Source of the DNA: Gammaproteobacteria bacterium
GTDB taxonomy: Bacteria; Pseudomonadota; Gammaproteobacteria; GRL18
Direction of reading: 5' to 3'
Length of the DNA stretch: 64,000 bases
Assembly (NCBI GenBank): GCA_016744375.1
Contig: JADGEM010000010.1
Location: forward strand, 18,609 to 82,608
Shown here: positions 45,099-52,994 of the stretch, piece after piece
How positions within the stretch are numbered: position 1 is the stretch's first letter
Layout of the letters: each line of letters begins with the position of its first letter
The notes under the pieces: model-generated
Seen by the model: the letters and a program-made list of their open reading frames with translations, nothing else
The model's database searches: none
What the model was told of the DNA's origin: nothing
Made by a program: the position numbers and the translations under genes

Positions 45099-45242
45099 AT
45101 GAAATGGTGTCGTGCTGAACTTGCGCTGTATCTGATTATTACAATTTTGGGCATTGGCAATATGTTGACCGCCTGTGGCCAGAAAGGTCCTCTGTATCTG
45201 CCCAGTGAAAAAAATTCTCTTGAACAAACCGGTAACCACTAG
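45099..45242 (+). CDS. lptM: LPS translocon maturation lipoprotein LptM (YifL family)
   Basis: 47 aa, too short for the track. ATG 45099 (AAAGGGTGAAACT before it). A short signal, a lipobox and the family signature LTACGQKGPLYLP, as in YifL/LptM, which assists assembly of the outer-membrane LptD. It is usually found just before lysA/dapF, as here, 15 bp before lysA. Confidence 0.88.
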   Translation: MKWCRAELALYLIITILGIGNMLTACGQKGPLYLPSEKNSLEQTGNH

Positions 45243-45257
45243 ATAATAAAGTATTTT

Positions 45258-46526
45258 ATGGATTATTTTAAATATCAAAACGGCCTTCTCATGGCTGAGG
45301 ACAATGATGTTGCTAAACTGGCCAATCAATATGGCACACCACTTTACATCTATTCAAGGGCTACATTCGAACGTCACTGGCATGCCTTTGATTCCGCACT
45401 GGGTGAACAACCTCATCTGATCTGCTATGCCGTCAAGGCCAATTCTAATTTGGGTGTCCTTAATCTTCTGGCTCGTCTTGGCAGCGGCTTTGATATTGTT
45501 TCAATTGGTGAGCTGGAGCGAGTTCTGGCTGCGGGAGGAACACCTGAGAAAATTATTTTTTCTGGTGTAGGCAAACGGCATGATGAGATTCAACGAGCTT
45601 TGGAAGTTGGTATTCATTGCTTTAACATCGAATCTGAAGCAGAAATTGACCGTATTAATGAAGTGGCAACTGAAATGAATGCCATCGCTAATGTCTCCAT
45701 CCGTGTAAATCCTGATGTCGATGCTAAAACTCACCCCTATATTTCAACAGGCCTTAAATCCAATAAATTTGGCATCCCCATAGAAAATGCACGGGCAGTG
45801 TATGGGCGTATCAAACAATTAACACATCTAAACATTGTCGGTGTCGATTGTCATATTGGTTCTCAATTGTTAGAAATTGCCCCCTTTATTGATGCACTTA
45901 TGCGTGTTTTGTCACTGGTTGATGACTTACGTAAAGATGGTATCAAATTAAAACATATTGATCTCGGCGGCGGCCTGGGGATCCCTTATCAGGATGAAAC
46001 ACCGCCTTCTCCAGAAGAATATGCACAAGCCATCAAGAAAACAATGGCTGGGCGCTTACAAAAAATTATCCTGGAACCGGGCCGTGCTATTGCTGGTAAT
46101 GCCGGAATTCTGGTTACTCGTGTTGAATATTTAAAGCATACAGACGACCAAGATGGAAAAAATTTTGCCATTATTGATGCTGCCATGAATGACCTCATGC
46201 GTCCAGCTCTCTATCAATCCTGGCAGAATATAGTACCGCTTGTAGAAAAAAGTGAGAGAGCTGATAACCTTGAAGAGCGTGTTTATGATCTGGTTGGCCC
46301 TGTTTGTGAGACCGGTGACTTTTTGGGTAAAGATCGACTGTTAGCAATCAAAGCAGGTGATTTGCTTGCCGTTCGCTCTTCCGGGGCCTATGGCTTTTCG
46401 ATGAGTTCAAACTATAATTCACGCCCCAGGGCCGCAGAAGTCATCGTTGATGGGGAAGCTCATTACCTGGTTCGTGAAAGAGAATCCATTACTTCATTAT
46501 TTAACACCGAATCTGTTCTACCCTAG
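45258..46526 (+). CDS. lysA: Diaminopimelate decarboxylase
   Basis: 422 aa, normal length. PLP-dependent last step of lysine synthesis. Motifs: CYAVKANSNLGVL (Lys binding PLP), HIGSQLLEI, GGGLGIPY and EPGRAIAGNAG. The downstream CxxG region (CETGDFLGKDR) is typical. Cytoplasmic. It shares a transcript with lptM. Confidence 0.97.
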   Translation: MDYFKYQNGLLMAEDNDVAKLANQYGTPLYIYSRATFERHWHAFDSALGEQPHLICYAVKANSNLGVLNLLARLGSGFDIVSIGELERVLAAGGTPEKIIFSGVGKRHDEIQRALEVGIHCFNIESEAEIDRINEVATEMNAIANVSIRVNPDVDAKTHPYISTGLKSNKFGIPIENARAVYGRIKQLTHLNIVGVDCHIGSQLLEIAPFIDALMRVLSLVDDLRKDGIKLKHIDLGGGLGIPYQDETPPSPEEYAQAIKKTMAGRLQKIILEPGRAIAGNAGILVTRVEYLKHTDDQDGKNFAIIDAAMNDLMRPALYQSWQNIVPLVEKSERADNLEERVYDLVGPVCETGDFLGKDRLLAIKAGDLLAVRSSGAYGFSMSSNYNSRPRAAEVIVDGEAHYLVRERESITSLFNTESVLP

Positions 46527-46529
46527 CAA

Positions 46530-46922
46530 ATGAGCAAAACTGAAACCCAGCAGGAATGCCCCTGTCAATCCGGCTTATTGTTTCAGCATTGCTGTCAACG
46601 CTTCCTTAAAGCCAATCAATTCGCTGAAACTGCGGAGCAATTAATGCGCTCACGTTATTGTGCCTATGTCTTTAAAGATGGTGCTTACTTGTTAAACACC
46701 TGGCATCCCAGGACTCGTCCCTTGTCCCTTGAGCTGGATGATTCACCAAATCAGTGGATTGATTTGAAAATTAAAAACACACAGCAGGGGCAAAAGCATG
46801 ATTCAACAGGAAGGGTGCACTTTGTTGCTCGATATAAAATCAATGGCAAAGCGTATAGGCTTGAAGAACACTCTGAATTTGAAAAAATAAATGAAGACTG
46901 GTTTTATTTAAATGGCTATTAG
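46530..46922 (+). CDS. YchJ-family SEC-C protein
   Basis: 130 aa. N-terminal SEC-C-type zinc motif (CPCQSGLLFQHCCQRF), then the YchJ domain (MRSRYCAYVFKDGAYLLNTWHP). These small proteins have unclear function. It begins 4 bp after the lysA stop. The C-terminal SEC-C copy of longer YchJ proteins is absent, so this is a short member. Confidence 0.85.
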   Translation: MSKTETQQECPCQSGLLFQHCCQRFLKANQFAETAEQLMRSRYCAYVFKDGAYLLNTWHPRTRPLSLELDDSPNQWIDLKIKNTQQGQKHDSTGRVHFVARYKINGKAYRLEEHSEFEKINEDWFYLNGY

Positions 46923-47067
46923 TACTCCCTGATTGCATAATAATATGATAAATCCCAGTTTAACACGCTTATTTTGGAAAAAATTTGACAAAAACTCTAA
47001 AATTGATAAATTAGACACTGCTTTCTACTTTTTATTCTTTATTTATTGATATTTAAGAGTTTTCTAT

Positions 47068-47499
47068 ATGTTTAATACTAAAAATTTAATTATTCTATGC
47101 ATTTCCGGCATTATTGCCGCAAGTTTCACCCAAATTACACCATTAACTGAATTTCCCTCTTTGTTATTGAGCAGCTTTTTAGCGGTAATCATTATGCTGA
47201 TTTTACAAAGCATCAAAATCAAGTCCAGCAGCCCGTCAAAAGCAGATTCAAACTTGTTCTCAAAGAAAACCACTAAGAGTCCCTCTGATCCCAATCGTGA
47301 AAGTGGTACTGTGAAATGGTTTGACAGCAGTAAGGGTTACGGCTTTATAACACGCTCGATGGGGGAAGACATCTTCGTCCATTTCCGCTCAATTAAAGGC
47401 AGTGGCTACCGTTCACTTTATGAGGGACAATCGGTTGAATTCCTGGTCACTGAGGGCTCTAAAGGACCCCAGGCAGAAGACATAAAAATTGTCAGCTAA
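47068..47499 (+). CDS. Membrane-anchored cold-shock-domain protein
   Basis: 143 aa. Two hydrophobic segments ([31 protein letters not shown]) and a Ser/Lys linker, then a full cold-shock domain ([27 protein letters not shown]). Nucleic-acid binding at the membrane is inferred. It ends 10 bp before the DUF599 gene, so the two may be co-transcribed. Confidence 0.78.
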   Translation: MFNTKNLIILCISGIIAASFTQITPLTEFPSLLLSSFLAVIIMLILQSIKIKSSSPSKADSNLFSKKTTKSPSDPNRESGTVKWFDSSKGYGFITRSMGEDIFVHFRSIKGSGYRSLYEGQSVEFLVTEGSKGPQAEDIKIVS

Positions 47500-47509
47500 T
47501 TAGAAAAAC

Positions 47510-48148
47510 ATGCCATCAGAGACTGAACTTTTTCTTTTTAGCACTTCATTTCTGATATTTTTTGGATATCATCTCTGGCATTTTTTTCAGATCAGGCGCG
47601 AGCCAATGTTGACCTCTACCGGTTTCAACAATAATGCTCGCTCCATCTGGGTAAAACACATCCGTGAAAAACAGCTGGATATTCTGGCCGTACAAACACT
47701 GCGCAACTGGACAATGTCAGCGACCTTTCTGGCATCTACGGCAATACTGCTTTCCCTTGGCATTCTGAGCTTTGCACTCACAACCGATGGTTTAAATGAA
47801 ATTGCCCATGAGTTTAACCACTTCGGATCTCAGTCCCATAGCATTCTTTTAACAAAGGCACTGTTTCTTGGTGCTGACTTCATATTTTCATTTATCTCAT
47901 TTGTACTGGCCGTACGGTATTATAATCATGCCTCTTTTCTGGTTAATATTCCGCAAAATTATCACCTCTCTATCAATTCTGAGAGTGTGATTACAGCAAT
48001 CAATCAGGGAGCACTTTGCTATAACCTGGGTATGCGAGCTTATTACCTGTCCATCCCTTTAATCTTCTGGCTATTAGGCCCCACCTGGATGCTAATCTGT
48101 TCAATTTTCGTGACTTTTATTGTCTATAAGCTTGATCATGGCATTTAA
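47510..48148 (+). CDS. DUF599 family membrane protein
   Basis: 212 aa. DUF599 pattern (HLWHFFQIRREPMLT, NNARSIWVKHI, LQTLRNWTMSATFLAS-like) with about four membrane helices. Function unknown in the literature I know. Co-directional with the cold-shock gene. Its ATG follows a weak ribosome site. Confidence 0.82.
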   Translation: MPSETELFLFSTSFLIFFGYHLWHFFQIRREPMLTSTGFNNNARSIWVKHIREKQLDILAVQTLRNWTMSATFLASTAILLSLGILSFALTTDGLNEIAHEFNHFGSQSHSILLTKALFLGADFIFSFISFVLAVRYYNHASFLVNIPQNYHLSINSESVITAINQGALCYNLGMRAYYLSIPLIFWLLGPTWMLICSIFVTFIVYKLDHGI

Positions 48149-48180
48149 TCCCTGGCTAAAATGTAAAAAAAGAACCTAAT

Positions 48181-48206
48181 TATGACATTTTGCACAAAAT
48201 GTCATA
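48181..48206. terminator. Perfect 12-bp inverted repeat after the DUF599 gene
   Basis: TATGACATTTTG-CA-CAAAATGTCATA followed by TTTTA, about 30 bp after the DUF599 stop; could work as a terminator or as an operator. AT-rich arms make a classical terminator weaker. Confidence 0.45.
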
Positions 48207-48308
48207 TTTTATGCACAAATCGTCAAGAATTATTTCTTAATTCACCTATACTAGAACACACAAATAAGAAGAAAAATAATAATAAGAAAAAATGAGCTGC
48301 ACACAACT

Positions 48309-48396
48309 TTAGGGGTGTAATACAAATCGCAACTGATTTATCCAGCATATTCTGACAAAATGTCAATTCAATATGTGCGATTTAATTACCCCTAAT
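48309..48396. repeat. Nested palindromic element ending in the AraC-type gene's stop
   Basis: Outer arms TTAGGGGTGTAATACAAATCGCA and TGCGATTTAATTACCCCTAA are near-perfect inverted repeats; inside are CATATT...AATATG and TGACA...TGTCA. The whole about 86-bp unit is a long imperfect hairpin of the MITE/REP type. The right arm contains the stop codon of the AraC-type gene. Confidence 0.55.
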
Positions 48397-49408
48397 TATA
48401 TTTTTTATACTGTCCCGGAGAAACCCCCGTCCATCGCTTAAATGCTCTGGAAAATGAACTTACCTCTGAAAATCCCAATAAAAAAGCAATTTCACTCAAA
48501 CACAGATTTTGTTCTTTTAAATACCCTTTTGCCAGGTTAGAACGAATTTCGTCTAACAAGCTCTTAAAACGAACACTTTCATCTGCCAACTTTAATTGCA
48601 GCTTGCGTTTACTCATATTTAAAAGGCTCGAAACATCTTCTTCCGTCACTTTTCCACAAGAAAGCTGTTCTAAAATGACCGATTTAACCTGGGAAACCAA
48701 ATTATTGCTTTCCAGCTGATTAAGAGCTTTGATAATGGATTGATCCATCATTTCAGCAAAAATATGATTAGCACTGGGTAATTTTCGCCTGATATCATCA
48801 AGACTGAACGAAATGCTATCCATTGCTGCACTGAATTCAGGCTCATGACCAAATACTTTTAGATATTTATCAATATTGTCAGGTTCGGTATGGACAAAAC
48901 TAACATGCTGAACCTTGAGATTGTTTCCAAAGTTCATTCGGCTCATACAAAGCAAAGTACTGATGATTGACTCTGAACGAGCCTGAAATGCAGGATTTTG
49001 TGTGGAATAACGAATAGAAACAGTATACAAGGTATCACTATTATTAATCTCAACCTCATAAGCATTGGTGACCAAATGCTGAAAACGACTCAGACGATGA
49101 AATGCCCGTTCCAGTGTCGAGCTTGCCAGCCAGGCATATCCCAAAGCCCCCAGTTGTGAAGGGTGCCAGGTATCACGTCCTGAATCCAGGCCCAGGCATG
49201 GTTCTTTAATAATATTTTGAGCATGATGCCAAAGTGCTATTTCAATATAGGCATGACAACGTTTACTACTGTCCTGTAAATCCTTTTCATATAAACCAAA
49301 ATTTTCAAATATAGGCCCAGGATCCACATCAAATTTCACCATAACATTCCATACGGAATTTAAGGTGGGCACATAAAAATGATCAAGCTCTGACAAATGA
49401 TACCTCAA
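48392..49408 (-). CDS. AraC-family transcriptional regulator
   Basis: 338 aa. N-terminal Arabinose_bd-like region (about 20-210), then a C-terminal AraC HTH with LSEIAFLLGFSEVSSFSRAFKRWTG. Most likely a DNA-binding regulator with a small-molecule sensor half. The start is a TTG at 49408 with no strong ribosome site; no ATG lies near it. Target unknown; neighbouring divergent zinc-ribbon and transporter genes are possible. Confidence 0.82.
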   Translation of the reverse strand: MRYHLSELDHFYVPTLNSVWNVMVKFDVDPGPIFENFGLYEKDLQDSSKRCHAYIEIALWHHAQNIIKEPCLGLDSGRDTWHPSQLGALGYAWLASSTLERAFHRLSRFQHLVTNAYEVEINNSDTLYTVSIRYSTQNPAFQARSESIISTLLCMSRMNFGNNLKVQHVSFVHTEPDNIDKYLKVFGHEPEFSAAMDSISFSLDDIRRKLPSANHIFAEMMDQSIIKALNQLESNNLVSQVKSVILEQLSCGKVTEEDVSSLLNMSKRKLQLKLADESVRFKSLLDEIRSNLAKGYLKEQNLCLSEIAFLLGFSEVSSFSRAFKRWTGVSPGQYKKYN

Positions 49409-49587
49409 AATAGGTTAACCTGTTAGGATTTTAACTGACAATAGTATAGGTGTTTTTCCTTTATTTTATAAGTCGTTTTTTATTATCATCCAAATAATCA
49501 GACTTAAAAACTCAGATACGCTTTTCATAGTTTGTTTTTTATGGGTAAAATTAAGGTATTTAACAGCAATTACTCTGGGGAGAAGTC

Positions 49588-49965
49588 ATGACAATACATT
49601 CATTAGATATTCAATGTACCCAATGTCATTCTAAAGAACATTTCAAAACCGGACACGATGATAACGAGGACAGTATAGAAAAAGCCATTGAACAGTTTCA
49701 TGGGAAAACCCAGATTCAAGTCCGTTCAATTATAAGAAAGCATAAAATTGATAATGCAGAGTATGGCTTTGCACTGTTTGCATGCCCTCAATGTCAGATC
49801 CTTTATAATCCCTATTCAGTCAAAGTAGAATACGATAATATCATGTTGTTTCAGCCATTCCATAAATGCCAGCGCTGCAATACGACATTAGTTAAAGCCA
49901 CTGACCCCATAAAAACATACGCCTGTAGGAAATGTGGTAAAAAACAATTGCACATCAATGAATAA
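49588..49965 (+). CDS. Zinc-ribbon protein, unknown function
   Basis: 125 aa with four CxxC pairs (CTQCHS, CPQCQ, CQRCN, CRKCGKK), suggesting two zinc-binding knuckles. GGGGAGAAG precedes ATG. No further domain is recognised. It lies between the AraC regulator and the transporter. A role in nucleic-acid or protein binding is inferred only. Confidence 0.65.
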   Translation: MTIHSLDIQCTQCHSKEHFKTGHDDNEDSIEKAIEQFHGKTQIQVRSIIRKHKIDNAEYGFALFACPQCQILYNPYSVKVEYDNIMLFQPFHKCQRCNTTLVKATDPIKTYACRKCGKKQLHINE

Positions 49966-50028
49966 ATTGTACTGTGAGCAAGAACACTTTATAGTCATTG
50001 TCATAATAATAAATTAGATTGTCTTACT

Positions 50029-51369
50029 ATGAATCATACTGAACTGACATCACAGGTTATTTTTGGCTGGGATCCATTTTGGGTATCCACGATACTCTTT
50101 GTAGCAACCTATCTGGTTATAATCAGTGAAAAAGTTAATCGTGCAATCATTGCCCTGCTGGGAGCGTCTCTAATGATCATGCTGGGTATCCTTACCCAGG
50201 AAGCTGCTATTAACGGGGTTGATTTTAATACCATTGGTCTGCTCACAGGAATGATGGTTATTGTTGCAATTACCCAACGCAGCGGTATTTTTCAATACAT
50301 CGCCATTTGGTCAGCTAAAAAAGTTAAAGCCAGTCCCTGGGGGATTATGCTGATGCTATCAATGGTCACAGCACTATTCTCAGCCTTACTGGATAATGTA
50401 ACCACCGTCTTACTCATTGCTCCCATTACATTATTGATCACACAGGAACTTCAGATTCCTCCTTTTCCTTTTTTATTCTCTGAGATTTTTGCTTCTAACA
50501 TCGGTGGAGCCTCTACTCTGATTGGTGATCCACCCAATATCATGATAGGTTCTGCTGTCGGTTTAGGCTTTAATGATTTTGTTTACAATCTGGCTCCTGT
50601 GACTATCATCATCATGATAATCAATCTGGGATTAATTTACCTGATTTGGGGTAGAAAGTTAGTTGCCTCAGATGATAGGCGTCAACAGATCATGAGCTTT
50701 AATGAATATCATGCTTTAACCGACATCCCCCTGTTAAAACGCTCACTTTTTGTTTTATTTCTAGTTCTGATTTTGTTTATGAATGCTCATAGCCTGAACC
50801 TGGAACCGGCAACCATTGCAATGGGCGGTGCAGCATTACTAATGTTGCTGGATAATATTGGAAAATCTGCAGAAGCTCAATCACTAAATGTTGATAAGTG
50901 CTTCAAAGAAGCTGAGTGGATCACCATTTTCTTTTTTGTTGGATTATTTATTATCGTTGCTGGTGTTGAGCACTCAGGAGTACTTAACATGCTGGCTGAA
51001 AAAATGCTGAATCTCACCAAGGGTCACTTTGAGACCACGACACTGGCCATTTTATGGATGTCTGCAATTGTATCGGCTTTAGTCGATAACATTCCCTTTG
51101 TCGCCACAATGATCCCCATGATTAAATCCATGGCTCCTACATTTGGTGGAGCCGAGCAGCTTATGCCTATATGGTGGTCTCTTGCTTTAGGTGCCTGTCT
51201 GGGTGGCAATGGCTCTTTAATTGGAGCCAGCGCTAATTTAATTGTTGCAGGCTATGCTGAACGGGCGGGTTTCCCCATTGCATTTTTGAAGTTTATGGCT
51301 TATGCATTCCCTCTTATGCTCGTCAGTATTGTCATCAGTCATGCTTATATTGTCTGGCGCTTTCTTTAG
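50029..51369 (+). CDS. ArsB/NhaD (IT superfamily) ion transporter
   Basis: 446 aa with about eleven membrane helices. Core motifs: DNVTTVLLIAPITLL, ASNIGGASTLIGDPPN and a second repeat DNIPFVATMIPMI ... LGGNGSLIGASANL, typical of NhaD-like and ArsB-type permeases. Na+/H+ exchange or another ion substrate is possible; sequence alone does not tell. The CBS-domain gene follows after 9 bp, suggesting regulation of this carrier. Confidence 0.85.
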   Translation: MNHTELTSQVIFGWDPFWVSTILFVATYLVIISEKVNRAIIALLGASLMIMLGILTQEAAINGVDFNTIGLLTGMMVIVAITQRSGIFQYIAIWSAKKVKASPWGIMLMLSMVTALFSALLDNVTTVLLIAPITLLITQELQIPPFPFLFSEIFASNIGGASTLIGDPPNIMIGSAVGLGFNDFVYNLAPVTIIIMIINLGLIYLIWGRKLVASDDRRQQIMSFNEYHALTDIPLLKRSLFVLFLVLILFMNAHSLNLEPATIAMGGAALLMLLDNIGKSAEAQSLNVDKCFKEAEWITIFFFVGLFIIVAGVEHSGVLNMLAEKMLNLTKGHFETTTLAILWMSAIVSALVDNIPFVATMIPMIKSMAPTFGGAEQLMPIWWSLALGACLGGNGSLIGASANLIVAGYAERAGFPIAFLKFMAYAFPLMLVSIVISHAYIVWRFL

Positions 51370-51378
51370 GAAAAACCA

Positions 51379-51870
51379 ATGGAAATCAATGTTGATATAA
51401 AAGATATCATAATCCCGACCCCAACCGTGAAAAGCGGTGATACAATCAAAACTCTATTTGAATATTGTATTGAAGAAAATGTACCAGCCATTCCCTTTTA
51501 TGATCAAGACGGATTAGTACAGAATTTTATTTCTCTAAAAAGGGTTATGGGAAAAGACTGTCTGCCTAATTATATTGTTGAACTTGCTGGTATACTAAAT
51601 AATGATATGAGTTGCACATCACAGGCGATGGAAAAAATACAGACTTTATTCAAAAAGCCTGTTGATGACTATCTTGAAACCCCTTTTCACTTCATTGCAT
51701 CAGATACTATCTTAATTCGTGCTGTTGCTTTAATGGAGCAATACAACAGCAGCTTTCTGTTTGTCGCAGATTGTGAAGAAGACACTGATAAATCTCATTG
51801 CAAATACAAAGGTATTATTACTCGCTTATCCGTTGCCAGAAAAATGCTACAAATAGATGCATCCCTTTAG
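51379..51870 (+). CDS. CBS-domain pair protein
   Basis: 163 aa. Two CBS-like repeats (IPTPTVKSGDTIKTLFEYC; FHFIASDTILIRAVALMEQ ... YKGIITRLSVARKM). Such pairs usually bind adenosine ligands. AGGAAAAACCA precedes ATG. It lies directly behind the transporter and is probably its regulator. Confidence 0.75.
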   Translation: MEINVDIKDIIIPTPTVKSGDTIKTLFEYCIEENVPAIPFYDQDGLVQNFISLKRVMGKDCLPNYIVELAGILNNDMSCTSQAMEKIQTLFKKPVDDYLETPFHFIASDTILIRAVALMEQYNSSFLFVADCEEDTDKSHCKYKGIITRLSVARKMLQIDASL

Positions 51871-51947
51871 ATACATATTATTGCTTGCTCTACAGCCATA
51901 TGAATTGTGCTAAGATATAATTGATACAATAATAAGGAATTTTTGCA

Positions 51948-52943
51948 ATGGCCGTATTTTGGTGCAGAAAATGCTCACATCTTCGTGAAGTATCAAATAA
52001 CTATATTGGTAAATCGGTTAAGTGTCCTCAATGTAAAGAACCAACGTCTATACATAGCACAACATCATTTGTAGAAAATCTCTTCCATAAGCTTCTCATT
52101 CAAAATAAAGAATTAAAAGAGTTGCGTGAAAAATCAGGAAACAAGCCTAAACCTGAAACAATTAATGACACAGATTTTATTGAACTTATAGACATACATA
52201 ATACAAGAGCACTGACTGATCAGATACAATATGAGCCCATTCTTAAATGGTTCCAACAAAAAAACATTAAAACAAGTATTGATCCTGACAATGTTGATAC
52301 AAGTGGTTTTTTTGATGAAATTGCACTGTCAATTGGTGAGAACTATGCTGTTTTAAGTAGTATTATCAATACAATAAAATCCGCCCACTTAAAAAGCTAT
52401 AAGAGTGCCAAAATTCATCTAAATAAAAGGTCGACCAATGATATAAAAATTATTAAAAAGTTCTGCCAAGAACTTTATGAGTATTCATTTGTCGCAAGGT
52501 ATTCTTTCATTAAAAAAGATCAAGTCATTTATTTAGAACTACAAAAAGCTCAAAAAATTGTTAATTTTTTCAACGGCATTTGGCTAGAATGGTTTATATT
52601 GATCAAATTATTAAATTTTTTCAAAAAACATAAAATTTCTTATTCATGTATGCGTAGCATAAATATTACTTTTACTGATAATTATGTTAATGAGTTGGAT
52701 CTTTTCATAATTGCTAATGGCATACCATTTTGCATCGAGTGTAAATCCGGGGAGTTTAGGCCCTACATAAACAAATACTCTAAACTAAGAAAAAAATTAA
52801 AACTTGATGAATCACAATTATTAATGTGTATTGTTGGTCTGGATGATAAACAAACAAAAGGTTTTAGTAGTACTTACGATCTTACTTTTGTGAATGAATC
52901 CAATATTGAGGAACATTTAAAACAGATTTTACTTAGTACATAA
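51948..52943 (+). CDS. Zinc-ribbon / Card1-like PD-(D/E)XK nuclease
   Basis: 331 aa. N-terminal zinc ribbon (CRKCSHLREVSNNYIGKSVKCPQC), a middle helical region of unknown function, and a C-terminal DUF1887/Card1-type domain with WLEWF, NELDLFIIANG and ECKSG. The Asp and Glu-Lys are the catalytic triad of the PD-(D/E)XK fold. No CARF domain is visible. It may be a defence-related nuclease, with function inferred. AAGGAATTTTTGC precedes ATG. No CRISPR array is in the window. Confidence 0.72.
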   Translation: MAVFWCRKCSHLREVSNNYIGKSVKCPQCKEPTSIHSTTSFVENLFHKLLIQNKELKELREKSGNKPKPETINDTDFIELIDIHNTRALTDQIQYEPILKWFQQKNIKTSIDPDNVDTSGFFDEIALSIGENYAVLSSIINTIKSAHLKSYKSAKIHLNKRSTNDIKIIKKFCQELYEYSFVARYSFIKKDQVIYLELQKAQKIVNFFNGIWLEWFILIKLLNFFKKHKISYSCMRSINITFTDNYVNELDLFIIANGIPFCIECKSGEFRPYINKYSKLRKKLKLDESQLLMCIVGLDDKQTKGFSSTYDLTFVNESNIEEHLKQILLST

Positions 52944-52994
52944 GATGGCATTTTGAGAATCTTTCTGAAAGAACATCGACCATTTTAACAATAC

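Noticed and set aside
45084-45329. 81-aa ORF opposite lptM
   Set aside because: Antisense shadow of lptM and the lysA start.
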